64,000 nucleotides of DNA from an uncultured SAR86 cluster bacterium (GCA_902547295.1 CACCNJ010000002.1:113583-177582), one strand, 5' to 3'. Positions 12,893 to 20,346 are shown, numbered from the stretch's first letter. The notes: a model not told the origin generated them from the letters alone. Program-made: numbers and translations.

Positions 12893-13279
12893 ATGAATAG
12901 AAAGTTCGTTTATTACATTATTTTTGCTATTTCTTTTTTGCTTTTTTCTATAGTCCAGGATTACATAAGACCAAATTATGATGGTGCTAATGAAATAATA
13001 ATTTATCTTCTTGGGGTTGCTCCAAATTTCTTGCCAGGAATTGGATTGCCTGCTCTGTTATATGTGGTGATTCCAGAAGTATCCAAACCTTATTCATCTT
13101 TATTTAAAAATCGACTCTATTGGTCAGTAGGAATCTCCATATTGGGATTAATTGCCAATGAGTTCATTACAATTTTTACACCTGGAAGAGGTGTCTTCGA
13201 TTGGAATGATATTCTATGGACTATAATCGGAGCAGGTTTGTTTACATTGACTCACAAGAAGTTCAGCAAAACAACATAG
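12893..13279 (+). CDS. Small membrane protein, unknown (128 aa)
   Basis: Four hydrophobic segments are visible (about residues 5-22, 35-60, 78-98 and 104-120) with short loops; the region NEFITIFTPGRGVFDWNDILWTIIG recalls the ending of VanZ-like membrane proteins, but this is only a resemblance. It is bracketed by repeats A and B, which are near-perfect inverted copies of each other, so it looks like the cargo of a single insertion unit. No neighbour suggests a function. Confidence 0.65.
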   Translation: MNRKFVYYIIFAISFLLFSIVQDYIRPNYDGANEIIIYLLGVAPNFLPGIGLPALLYVVIPEVSKPYSSLFKNRLYWSVGISILGLIANEFITIFTPGRGVFDWNDILWTIIGAGLFTLTHKKFSKTT

Positions 13280-13338
13280 AAGTTTAATGAAAGAAAGGCA
13301 CATAGAATTTTTAATTAGATTCCATAAACCAACAAGTA

Positions 13339-13381
13339 GACAGTTAAATCTACTCAGTGACTGTAGAGTAAGTTTGAACAG
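13339..13381 (+). repeat. Array repeat B (glmS 3'-end copy)
   Basis: Contains Ser-Val-Thr-Val-Glu-TAA at 13354-13371 followed by the nine-base spacer shared with copy A. Beyond that it diverges (GAGAATT instead of GTGATTT). Upstream of the Ser codon there is a stop in frame, so only the very end of a glmS-like frame is retained. It lies 19 bases before the next gene. Confidence 0.8.
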
Positions 13382-13399
13382 AGAATTAAAATATAAAAT

Positions 13400-13786
13400 A
13401 TGCAGATAATTTATGTTCATGCAACGTTAGCATTACTTGCAGTTCCACTTGGTCTTTACATCTTCCTAACTAAAAAGGGCACAAAGCAACATAAAATGCT
13501 CGGACGAATCTGGGTAACTTTTTTAATAATAGTTTCTTTGACAGCAATATTTATTCAAACAATTAACCCTGGACAATATTCATGGATTCATCTTTTGATA
13601 CCCTTCACTTTGGTTTCTCTGATTTATTCAATTTGGAACATAAAGAAATATAAAAAAACAAAAATAGAAAGATACAAATACTCACATATGTATTCGATGA
13701 TTGGTGTTTACGTTGGGGCACTTTTGATTGCTGGTGCATTTACTTTGATGCCAGGAAGATTTTTTCATCACATATTATTTGGATAA
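13400..13786 (+). CDS. DUF2306 family membrane protein
   Basis: A 128-residue four-helix membrane protein. Family features are the N-terminal histidine helix, the KGTKQHKMLGRIWV segment after the first helix, the SWIHLL segment, and a C-terminal GVYVGALLIAGAFTLMPGRFFHHILFG, all usual in DUF2306. The conserved histidines suggest a redox or haem-related role, but no function is established. It sits between array repeats B and C. Confidence 0.8.
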   Translation: MQIIYVHATLALLAVPLGLYIFLTKKGTKQHKMLGRIWVTFLIIVSLTAIFIQTINPGQYSWIHLLIPFTLVSLIYSIWNIKKYKKTKIERYKYSHMYSMIGVYVGALLIAGAFTLMPGRFFHHILFG

Positions 13787-13852
13787 CAATGAAAGATAAG
13801 CATAAAAAGTTTTATATGTTGTTTGACAAAAGGTTCAAAAATCTTATTCTCT

Positions 13853-13886
13853 GTTTAAACTTAATCAGTGACTGTAGAGCAAGTTT
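13853..13886 (+). repeat. Array repeat C (glmS 3'-end copy, degenerate)
   Basis: Codons Ser-Val-Thr-Val-Glu are kept at 13865-13879, but the stop is changed to CAA. The 22-base core agrees with repeat B at all but one position. The downstream GTGATTT block is lost. It lies in a 208-base spacer that also holds a 37-codon open frame from 13789, which I do not consider a gene. Confidence 0.7.
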
Positions 13887-13994
13887 TCTCGGTTTTTCGC
13901 TATAACCTCATATTATGTGTGAGTTTTAAAAATAAGTATAAAAAATGTACTTATTAAATATAATTTATTATGTATTAAATATTATTTAGGATAT

Positions 13995-14540
13995 ATGAAA
14001 GTGAGAGTGGATTTAATTATGAAAAAAATTTACATGTTAGTTTTTGGTTTGATGTTTTTATTCTCATGTGAGTATTCAAATGTGCAATATATCGAAGTCG
14101 ACAAAGTTACTAATGAAAATATTGAATTAGCCCAAAATTGGATAGACAATCTTTTGTCAAACAACTTGGATGATGTAAAAAATTCAATGCACGAAGAATT
14201 TACCTTTATCTATATGGGTATAACTGAAAATGTAAATGGGCCATATGGTAAAGGGGGAATTTCTTACGGGAAAGAGGATTTCTTTTCAGATTATTGGCCA
14301 GTTGTTGGCGAGCTATTACCAAATGGAATAGTATTAAAGACCATTGACACAATTGCAGATACTGAAGGTGTCGCGCTAATTCAAGAAGGAGATGCTGAGG
14401 GCATAAATGGTGAATACGATAATAAATATGTTTGGGTTTTTAAGTTTAAAGACAATTTAATCTATAAAGTAAGAGAATATAACAGCGACCTTTTAGTTGG
14501 AACAAGATTATATAAAAATAAATTAATAGAAGACGACTAA
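13995..14540 (+). CDS. Probable lipoprotein with NTF2/SnoaL-like fold
   Basis: The 181-residue product begins with a basic stretch and a hydrophobic signal ending LMFLFSC, a plausible lipobox. The mature part contains an N-terminal helix (AQNWIDNLLSNNLDDVKNSM) and a sheet region ending in YVWVFKFKDNLIYKVREYNSD, the pattern of SnoaL/NTF2-like proteins. I used the ATG at 13995 because AGGATAT precedes it; the ATG at 14019 would give a more classical short signal. The precise role is unknown. Confidence 0.65.
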   Translation: MKVRVDLIMKKIYMLVFGLMFLFSCEYSNVQYIEVDKVTNENIELAQNWIDNLLSNNLDDVKNSMHEEFTFIYMGITENVNGPYGKGGISYGKEDFFSDYWPVVGELLPNGIVLKTIDTIADTEGVALIQEGDAEGINGEYDNKYVWVFKFKDNLIYKVREYNSDLLVGTRLYKNKLIEDD

Positions 14541-14570
14541 CTAAACTTAATAAGAACCTTCGAATAAATT

Positions 14571-14798
14571 ATGCTAGATGCTATAAAAAAGTTTATTAAA
14601 GATGAATATTTACTGAAACGGTCATTCCCTTGGGCAGTAAACTTAACTACTTTCTTTGGTTGTACTTTTGTTTTTATTGTCCCACTTTTTTTTCAAGATC
14701 AAGCGATAAAACAAATACTCCCATGGGTGTTTTTAGTAATTTGGGTAATATGTATTATTTTATTAAGGAAAAAACTCCTAAAAAAACTAGATGATTAA
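14571..14798 (+). CDS. Small two-helix membrane protein (75 aa)
   Basis: Two transmembrane stretches (about residues 20-40 and 48-64) are flanked by a basic N-terminus and a very basic C-terminus (LLRKKLLKKLDD). Not recognised. It lies 30 bases after the lipoprotein gene and before repeat D, so the two could form one cargo unit. Confidence 0.55.
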   Translation: MLDAIKKFIKDEYLLKRSFPWAVNLTTFFGCTFVFIVPLFFQDQAIKQILPWVFLVIWVICIILLRKKLLKKLDD

Positions 14799-14813
14799 TG
14801 TTGCTACGGACAC

Positions 14814-14848
14814 TCTGTCACGGTGGAATAGAAGAAAACAGTGATTTA
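14814..14848 (+). repeat. Array repeat D (glmS 3'-end copy with different codons)
   Basis: Encodes Ser-Val-Thr-Val-Glu-TAG (14814-14831) using TCT GTC ACG GTG GAA. These differ from the resident glmS codons at synonymous positions only. Nine bases after the stop comes GTGATTTA. Same protein text in a different codon dress implies descent from another glmS gene rather than a recent copy of the local one. Confidence 0.8.
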
Positions 14849-15284
14849 TATTAGAAACATTTTATTAACTTTATTTTTATTTTCTTCTTTGTTATTTGCA
14901 AAAGACGCAAACAACAACCCAGAGAAAGTGATCGAAGATTTTTTCTATCATTTCAATGAGATGGATATAAATAAAATTAATGAACTATGGGATTTACCAA
15001 TTACTTATTTTGTTGGTGATGAAATAGTAGTTGCAAAAAGTTACAGTGAAATTGTTAATTATGAAAACTTAAAAAAAGAAGGTTGGGCATATTCAAAAAT
15101 TAATTCGATAGATCCAATAGTTTCACAAGAAGATTTTGCAATATATAAAACTAACTTCACTAGATTTAACAATCAAGATGCTGAACTTATATCTACAGAT
15201 ACAAATTTAACTTTAATAAAAAGAGGAGATTATTGGAAATTAAAGATCGCTATAATTCCAATAAATATATCAACTGGAAAATAA
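14841..15284 (+). CDS. Exported protein, NTF2/SnoaL-like (147 aa)
   Basis: An N-terminal Sec signal peptide (LLTLFLFSSLLFA, cleavage near residue 20) is followed by a helix and sheet pattern (VIEDFFYHFNEMDINKINELWDLP, then DYWKLKIAIIPI) like NTF2-type domains. The GTG start belongs to the GTGATTT block of repeat D; no ATG lies in a better position. It may be distantly related to the lipoprotein at 13995. Function unknown. Confidence 0.6.
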   Translation: MIYIRNILLTLFLFSSLLFAKDANNNPEKVIEDFFYHFNEMDINKINELWDLPITYFVGDEIVVAKSYSEIVNYENLKKEGWAYSKINSIDPIVSQEDFAIYKTNFTRFNNQDAELISTDTNLTLIKRGDYWKLKIAIIPINISTGK

Positions 15285-15306
15285 AGAGTTAAATCAAGGT
15301 TTAAAA

Positions 15307-15345
15307 CTAATCAGTGATGGTGGAGATAAAGGAAACAGTGATTTA
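15307..15345 (+). repeat. Array repeat E (glmS 3'-end copy, degenerate)
   Basis: Codons Ser-Val-Met-Val-Glu (15311-15325), stop lost, then nine bases and GTGATTTA at 15338-15345, the same spacing as in glmS, A and D. It aligns without gaps to repeat A over 38 bases with about 28 matches. It is the last copy found; the next spacers downstream contain none. Confidence 0.7.
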
Positions 15346-15431
15346 AGCAAAAATGTTTAAAAAAAGAAGTTAGTAAAAGAGTAAGGTAAATAGGCATAAA
15401 CTTGCCTCTTTGTTAATATAAGGAGAAAGAT

Positions 15432-15806
15432 ATGAACAATTTATCGATATTAAAGAATACTTTAAGAGTCTTTGGCGTAGCTTTTATATTTATTATCCCA
15501 ATGATGAAATTAGATCCTTTAGGTGGTTGGGCCTGGAGTCCTGCTCAATGGGAATACGAAATGATGATTCAAGGAGTCTATATGACCCTTGGAGTTATGA
15601 TGATAATTGCCTCAAACGACCCAGTAAGACATTCAATGTTTGTCTGGTTTGTAGTATGGAGCAGTGTTGTTCATGGAGGGATTATGGCTTATCAAGCGGC
15701 CATCGATAGCCATGAAATGGGACATTTTTTAGGTGACATACCAGCTTTATTTATTTTAGCTTTGTTAGCAGGATATTCTCTCAGAAAGGAACAAGTAAAA
15801 GAATAA
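15432..15806 (+). CDS. Small four-helix membrane protein (DUF6632-like)
   Basis: A 124-residue membrane protein with an AAGGAGA ribosome-binding site. Four hydrophobic helices are visible, with conserved-looking WEYEMMIQGVYMTLGVMMIIA and WFVVWSSVVHGGIMAYQA, and a histidine cluster HEMGHFLGD before the last helix. This resembles small DUF6632-type proteins, but I cannot verify the family. It follows repeat E by about 90 bases. Confidence 0.6.
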   Translation: MNNLSILKNTLRVFGVAFIFIIPMMKLDPLGGWAWSPAQWEYEMMIQGVYMTLGVMMIIASNDPVRHSMFVWFVVWSSVVHGGIMAYQAAIDSHEMGHFLGDIPALFILALLAGYSLRKEQVKE

Positions 15807-15842
15807 TTTTTAACTTAAATAGTTTTTTAGTAGAATTTAATT

Positions 15843-16109
15843 ATGGAAAGTACTGAACTAATTTATCTAAGCATGGTTTTATTTACTTGCTATGGTTTCA
15901 ATTTAGCTCAAGGTCTTAGAGCAGCAATTAACAGGGGCGACACAGTTAGAGTTATACCCAAAGTCTTATGTTCTATTTATTGCATATCGGTTTCAATAAT
16001 TGCCGTAAGAGTTGTGTCCGATAGCTCTTTTTCTGAACTCTTAACTTACTTGCATGTATTCATAATACTTTTCCAGTCAGCAATGATTTGGTTCCCAAAA
16101 CCTAAATAA
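15843..16109 (+). CDS. Small membrane protein, unknown (88 aa)
   Basis: Three hydrophobic stretches (about residues 5-20, 38-58 and 66-84) separated by a charged loop (AAINRGDTVRVIPK). Not recognised. It lies 18 bases before the YugP-like protease and has the same strand, so the two may be co-transcribed. Confidence 0.55.
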   Translation: MESTELIYLSMVLFTCYGFNLAQGLRAAINRGDTVRVIPKVLCSIYCISVSIIAVRVVSDSSFSELLTYLHVFIILFQSAMIWFPKPK

Positions 16110-16127
16110 TTATTTGGAGGATAAAAC

Positions 16128-16814
16128 ATGGCTTTAGCGGCGGGTGCGCTTATAGTTCTTGCAGTGATATTTGGACCATCTTTATGGGTAAAGCTGGTTA
16201 TGAGCAGATATTCATCTGAAAAGCCTGAAATGCCAGGAACTGGGGGAGATCTAGCAAAGCATCTAATTGAGAGATTTTCATTAAAAGATGTTGAGGTCGA
16301 AATAACTGAGTTAGGAGATCATTACGATCCTATTGAAAAAAAGGTTAGACTTTTACGAGAGCATTATGAATCAAAATCGCTAACCGCAGTAGCTATTGCT
16401 GCTCATGAGGTTGGACATGCTATTCAGGATCATCAGGGCGATAAACGCTTGGCTACAAGAACAAAGATGATTCCTATTGTTGATATGGTGGCCAGATGTA
16501 GTGTTGCCATTATTTCATTATCGCCAGTAATCGGCATTATTACGCGTCATCCAATGCCATTTTCTTTATTACTATTTCTAGGACTATCTGGCTTTATTGC
16601 TCGCATGATGGTTCATGCAGTGACATTGCCTATTGAATTTGATGCAAGTTTTTCTAAAGCTTTACCTATATTAAGGGAAGGGAATTATGTATCGCAGTCA
16701 AATGAAAAAGCCGTTAGTCATGTTCTAAGGGCAGCAGCCCTCACATACGTATCAGCTGCGCTTGCCGATATTTTAAACCTCAGTCGGTGGATCTTTATAT
16801 TGTTAAGGCGATGA
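16128..16814 (+). CDS. YugP-like zinc-dependent membrane metalloprotease
   Basis: A 228-residue membrane protein of the neutral zinc metallopeptidase family (YugP, Zn_peptidase_2). The zinc motif HEVGH with HAIQDH follows AAIAA near residue 90. An N-terminal helix and two more hydrophobic stretches (near 115-165) flank it, and the second family signature LPIEFDASFSKAL is visible. Strong GGAGG ribosome-binding site. Its stop overlaps the next start (ATGA). The substrate is unknown. Confidence 0.88.
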   Translation: MALAAGALIVLAVIFGPSLWVKLVMSRYSSEKPEMPGTGGDLAKHLIERFSLKDVEVEITELGDHYDPIEKKVRLLREHYESKSLTAVAIAAHEVGHAIQDHQGDKRLATRTKMIPIVDMVARCSVAIISLSPVIGIITRHPMPFSLLLFLGLSGFIARMMVHAVTLPIEFDASFSKALPILREGNYVSQSNEKAVSHVLRAAALTYVSAALADILNLSRWIFILLRR

Positions 16815-17149
16815 AACAAAACATGAAAAATATACTGATAACTTCTTTTATGTTTTTATTATTTGGCTGCATTTCAACCCAACCCATCGATACCGTTTCA
16901 CAGGTAAAGATAATAAACTTTGAACAAACCAAAGACTTAAACTGTAAAGAAATTGATTCAATTGATGCGTTTGGAAAAAAATCAATGACAGCAGATGCTG
17001 ATCGAAGAAATGCTCTAACTGAATTTAAGAATAAAATAGTCGAGAAGGGAGGAAATGCTGGCATTATTTCAAATCAACTAAGCTCTAAAGCAGGATTTAA
17101 AATAAGTGGTTATGCATGGAATTGTGAGAATTTAAATGAAAGATTTTAG
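16811..17149 (+). CDS. Small lipoprotein, DUF4156/RcsF-like
   Basis: From the ATG at 16811, which overlaps the preceding stop as ATGA, the protein has 112 residues. It begins with a signal ending FLLFGC (lipobox, Cys lipidated). The mature part has the pattern ...LNCKEI...ADADRRNALTEFKNKIVEKGGNAGI...GYAWNCE typical of DUF4156 or RcsF-like outer-membrane lipoproteins, with two cysteines that may pair. A GTG at 16787 is possible but would put a long tail before the signal. Confidence 0.7.
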   Translation: MKQNMKNILITSFMFLLFGCISTQPIDTVSQVKIINFEQTKDLNCKEIDSIDAFGKKSMTADADRRNALTEFKNKIVEKGGNAGIISNQLSSKAGFKISGYAWNCENLNERF

Positions 17150-17663
17150 AAATCTAATAATTTTAAGTCCTCTTGTATATGTGCTTCATCATTTTGAAGA
17201 GCATATAATTTTTAATTTTAGAGAATGGAGGCTTACATATTTTTTAGATAATAACTCTCTTTCAACAGAAGAAGTTCTTTTAAGACTTCTAGCTGTAATG
17301 TTAGTGTTTATATTCCTACATTCGATTAGAAGAAATAAAGGAAGCGCTCATATTTTGCTCTATTTTTTGATGACAACCCAAGTTGTAAATGCTTTTTTTC
17401 ATGTTTTTTTCAGTTTTTATTTCTTAGACTTTAGTCCTGGCGCCATTACTGGAATTCTGCTCTATCTACCTGTTAATTACTTAATTTTTAAATCAGCTCT
17501 AAGTGAAGGATATTTGGGTAGCGCTAGAGAAATAGGTTACATATTTATTCTAGGTTCAACCACTTTTGCATTGTTTGAATATATTGGGCCAATAGTCATG
17601 CAAATTAGTTTAATCTTATCTGTAATATACTATTTTCTGAGCGTTAAATTTATTCACAAATAA
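17136..17663 (+). CDS. HXXEE domain membrane protein
   Basis: A 175-residue membrane protein with about five hydrophobic helices. The family motif His-x-x-Glu-Glu occurs as HHFEEH near residue 18, with an additional FHVFFSFYF segment in a later helix, as in the HXXEE family of predicted integral membrane proteins. It overlaps the lipoprotein gene by 14 bases. The function of the family is unknown. Confidence 0.75.
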   Translation: MKDFRNLIILSPLVYVLHHFEEHIIFNFREWRLTYFLDNNSLSTEEVLLRLLAVMLVFIFLHSIRRNKGSAHILLYFLMTTQVVNAFFHVFFSFYFLDFSPGAITGILLYLPVNYLIFKSALSEGYLGSAREIGYIFILGSTTFALFEYIGPIVMQISLILSVIYYFLSVKFIHK

Positions 17664-17668
17664 AGAAA

Positions 17669-17764
17669 ATGCAGCAACACGTAAAAAGCTTTTTAAGATC
17701 TATTGTTGTAAATGCAATTATGTGGGGAATTATTCTTTGGTTCTTTTTTGAACTTATTTTGTAA
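17669..17764 (+). CDS. Possible 31-residue single-helix membrane peptide
   Basis: A short open frame 5 bases after the HXXEE gene: a basic N-terminus (QQHVKSFLRS) followed by a strongly hydrophobic stretch (IVVNAIMWGIILWFFFELIL). The composition and position fit a real small membrane protein. There is no recognisable ribosome-binding site, and it may be chance. Confidence 0.4.
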   Translation: MQQHVKSFLRSIVVNAIMWGIILWFFFELIL

Positions 17765-17794
17765 GCAACCACCAATACATAAAAAAGTTTCTTA

Positions 17795-18175
17795 TTAATC
17801 TGATTCTTCTATATGAATTGCTGCAAGCAATAAAAGGCCAGCAAAAATTCCTAAATTCTTAAAAAAATTCTGAGTCTCACGTTCAGCATTTATCCCCTCA
17901 TAAACATTCCAAAAATCATGCAAATTTACATTAATTACAATAGTCATTGCAGCAAAACCGAGCGCACAAACCACCACATATTTTTTTAATAATAAGCTTA
18001 TGCCTCCAATAATCTGGATAACTCCGGCAACTGCAAGCAACAAAGGAATCATTTTCATGTTATGAGCTTCCATAAGCGCAACTTGATCATCCCAGGCAAT
18101 AAATTTTCCTATTCCAGGAAGTAGAAAGTATAGTGCAAGGAATACTCGAGCAATGTTTGTTAGAAGATTCTTCAA
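17795..18175 (-). CDS. DoxX family membrane protein
   Basis: A 126-residue four-helix protein. The start ARVFLALYFLLPGIGKF is the typical DoxX opening, followed by AVAGVIQIIGGISLLL and a C-terminal helix (NLGIFAGLLLLAAIH). DoxX proteins are small quinone- or redox-related membrane proteins with varied roles. It is monocistronic and faces the HXXEE operon. Confidence 0.85.
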   Translation of the reverse strand: MKNLLTNIARVFLALYFLLPGIGKFIAWDDQVALMEAHNMKMIPLLLAVAGVIQIIGGISLLLKKYVVVCALGFAAMTIVINVNLHDFWNVYEGINAERETQNFFKNLGIFAGLLLLAAIHIEESD

Positions 18176-18242
18176 AATTTTAACTCCCCATTAGTCTGGT
18201 AGTATAAACAAATCTTCAACTAAAATGATGTATACTTCCATT

Positions 18243-18281
18243 ATGTGTGATTGTTGCGATTGCTGCGAGTGCTCTTGCTGA
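18243..18281 (+). other. Possible 12-residue cysteine-rich micropeptide
   Basis: The reading frame ATG...TGA encodes MCDCCDCCECSC: seven of twelve residues are cysteine and three more are acidic. A TATACT hexamer at 18231-18236 would put transcription start at or near the ATG, that is, a leaderless message. It lies in a 230-base gap in which I see nothing else. It could be a metal-binding peptide, the tip of a longer frame broken by TGA, or chance. Confidence 0.3.
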
Positions 18282-18405
18282 TCAAAGTAAAGACCAAGCC
18301 TATATAAAAATATTAAAAATCTTTTTTAAGGTTTATTTAAATATATCTGCCATAGAGTAGTAGAATTAATAATCATTTCAACAGCAACAGCCTCAGAAGG
18401 CATAT

Positions 18406-19080
18406 CTATTTTTTAATTAATGATTTAATTCTTGAAATCACCGAAGATGGCCTCTTAAGAACATCTCTTAATAAAAGTAAGAATATTCTAATTGTTCGAT
18501 CAACTAGCTTTATACAAATGTTGAGAGTTAACTTTGGAAAAAATTTATTGTTCTTTTCAGATGTCTTTATATCTACGACTAAATGGATTCTATCTGTTTC
18601 TCCTAAATTTTCTGCATTATGAAGTTCCGACGTTGAAAAGCTTAAAAAATGACCAGATTTTAAGTGCTCACCAAGCAACATACATTCTGGGTTTGTTTTA
18701 AGACAATAATGTACTCTTATCATCCCGAGTATTAAATTTCCCTCCATGTCACGATGGGGGTGTAGGCATGCGCCAGGCTCTAACTTGTAGACATTAATCA
18801 TTCTAATCCTATCTAAATCAAAGTAATTTTTAATAAATTTTTTTAATTTTGGTAGATTATCTAGATTTATTTTATGCTGTGTTTTCTCCCAAATATTTTC
18901 TTTTTCATGAAACACACAAACCCCATTCCATGCTAGCTTATCTGAGAATACTGGCCCAACAAGTCCCTCAGCAACCATTTCAAATTCGTTCAAAATTTCA
19001 TTTGGCTCGTGAAAGATATTGGGTCTGAAGATTGGCCAATTTGATGTGTTGTTCATATTTGTTATTTTGGTTTTGTGCAT
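18406..19080 (-). CDS. Aspartyl/asparaginyl beta-hydroxylase family protein
   Basis: A 224-residue 2-oxoglutarate/Fe(II) oxygenase of the aspartyl/asparaginyl beta-hydroxylase type. Iron ligands are visible as His-x-Asp in LHPHRDMEGN (about residue 109) and the distal histidine in ELHNAENLGETDRIHLVVD with the co-substrate arginine. The last 40 residues form a basic, hydrophobic tail. It overlaps the upstream methyltransferase gene by 19 bases. A second Met at residue 9 is an alternative start. Confidence 0.85.
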   Translation of the reverse strand: MHKTKITNMNNTSNWPIFRPNIFHEPNEILNEFEMVAEGLVGPVFSDKLAWNGVCVFHEKENIWEKTQHKINLDNLPKLKKFIKNYFDLDRIRMINVYKLEPGACLHPHRDMEGNLILGMIRVHYCLKTNPECMLLGEHLKSGHFLSFSTSELHNAENLGETDRIHLVVDIKTSEKNNKFFPKLTLNICIKLVDRTIRIFLLLLRDVLKRPSSVISRIKSLIKK

Positions 19081-19841
19081 GAAATCATGATTTCATCTTG
19101 TGAGAAAACTCTTGAATCAAAGTTAAGCAGCGGTTTAAACAAAAAATTAAATATTTTAAAAGTTAATAAATTAGAAACAACTATAAGTCTGTAAAATAAA
19201 CCTCTACCATCTGCATAATTAAATTTAAAATTTGAATCTTCCATTAAATTTTTCAATTCTACTGGAGAGAAATGTTGGTGCCAAGATTTTTCTACCTCAA
19301 TATCTCCAATTAAACCATTTTCACAAATAACATATCTTTTCTCATACTCTTCTTTTGAAAAAGCAATTGTATAAAATAATTTATGAACTTTTGGAAAAAC
19401 AAATTTCCAATTTCCTAAATCAAGAAAAGAAAAAAGGTTCTTTCCAGGAACAAGAGCAATAATTGTTCCTCCAGGCTTTAAAACTCTAAAAAGCTCATCG
19501 AGTAATTTTTTTTGATCATAGACGTGTTCAATGACCCCAAGAATGGTAACAACATCAAAAGTATTATCATCAAATTCTAAAGGAGAATTTTTTAAAATTA
19601 GTCTTAACTTTATATTTTCAGGAAGGTTGTTATCATTTTTTTCTACAACTGACTTATTAGCATCCAGGCCAACACCATTTTTTACAAAACCATCCTTTGC
19701 AAGAATTTTTAATATTTTTCCATCATGAGCACCATAATCAAGAAAATCTCCTGAAATTTTGTTGTCGTATAAGTACTGCCACATCAAGGAATGTGGGGCT
19801 TTAGGAGGAAAGGGGTTATTTTTACTTATTTTTGACTTCAT
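19062..19841 (-). CDS. Class I SAM-dependent methyltransferase
   Basis: A 259-residue methyltransferase with motif I FLDYGAHDGKIL (about residue 33), an acidic motif II, and TILGVIEHVYDQKKLLDELFRVLKPGGTI as the usual post-I to motif III text of Methyltransf_11 enzymes. The C-terminal part (LIVVSNLLTFKIFNFLFKPLL) is hydrophobic and may touch the membrane. Together with the beta-hydroxylase it forms a two-gene minus-strand unit. The substrate cannot be named. Confidence 0.85.
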   Translation of the reverse strand: MKSKISKNNPFPPKAPHSLMWQYLYDNKISGDFLDYGAHDGKILKILAKDGFVKNGVGLDANKSVVEKNDNNLPENIKLRLILKNSPLEFDDNTFDVVTILGVIEHVYDQKKLLDELFRVLKPGGTIIALVPGKNLFSFLDLGNWKFVFPKVHKLFYTIAFSKEEYEKRYVICENGLIGDIEVEKSWHQHFSPVELKNLMEDSNFKFNYADGRGLFYRLIVVSNLLTFKIFNFLFKPLLNFDSRVFSQDEIMISCTKPK

Positions 19842-19899
19842 TATTAAGTGAATTATACATTAAACTTTATAAAACAAATTTTATAATGGAATTCATAGT

Positions 19900-20346
19900 A
19901 TGAATAATAAGATACCTCCACCAATAGTTACTTTAGTATTCGGATTAGCAATTTATTTTTCTAAACCCTTATTCCCTGAGTTTAGTAATGTAATTTTAAA
20001 TGTTTTAAGTTTATTGCTGGTAATAGTTGGCCCACTTACACTTATATCAGCAGCCAGATCATTTAAAGTCCAAGAAACGACTATCAATCCTATAAATATT
20101 GAAAAAGCAACCTCATTGGTTGTGTCAGGAGTTTTTAAATATTCAAGAAACCCAATGTATTTAGGGATGGTTTTAATTCTTCTTTCAATATCATTTAAAT
20201 TTAATCTAATAGGGGGAACTGTTCTTACTTTGCTATTCGCTTGCTACATAACAAAATTTCAAATCGTTCCAGAAGAAATTGTAATGAATAAACTCTTTGG
20301 TGATGAATTTGAAAAATACAAAAATAAAACAAGAAGATGGATCTAA
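19900..20346 (+). CDS. Isoprenylcysteine methyltransferase-family membrane protein
   Basis: A 148-residue integral membrane methyltransferase of the ICMT/PEMT type. The hallmark is VVSGVFKYSRNPMYLGM in the middle and the C-terminal helix with PEEIVMNKLFGDEFEKYKNKTRRW, the SAM-binding region of this family. Four to five hydrophobic segments are seen. In bacteria these enzymes methylate diverse small molecules or lipids; the substrate is unknown. Confidence 0.88.
   Translation: MNNKIPPPIVTLVFGLAIYFSKPLFPEFSNVILNVLSLLLVIVGPLTLISAARSFKVQETTINPINIEKATSLVVSGVFKYSRNPMYLGMVLILLSISFKFNLIGGTVLTLLFACYITKFQIVPEEIVMNKLFGDEFEKYKNKTRRWI

Noticed and set aside
13787..13994. A 37-codon open frame from 13789
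   Set aside because: It crosses repeat C, has no ribosome-binding site and no recognisable features.
12568..15345. A classical Tn7 insertion
   Set aside because: No tnsABCDE genes or Tn7-type end repeats are seen, and Tn7 does not copy the glmS end. Only the target region matches.
12790..15806. Integron cassette array with attC sites
   Set aside because: The spacing of small genes and repeats looks integron-like, but the repeats lack the paired RYYYAAC/GTTRRRY boxes of attC, no IntI gene is in the window, and their content is explained by the glmS 3' end.
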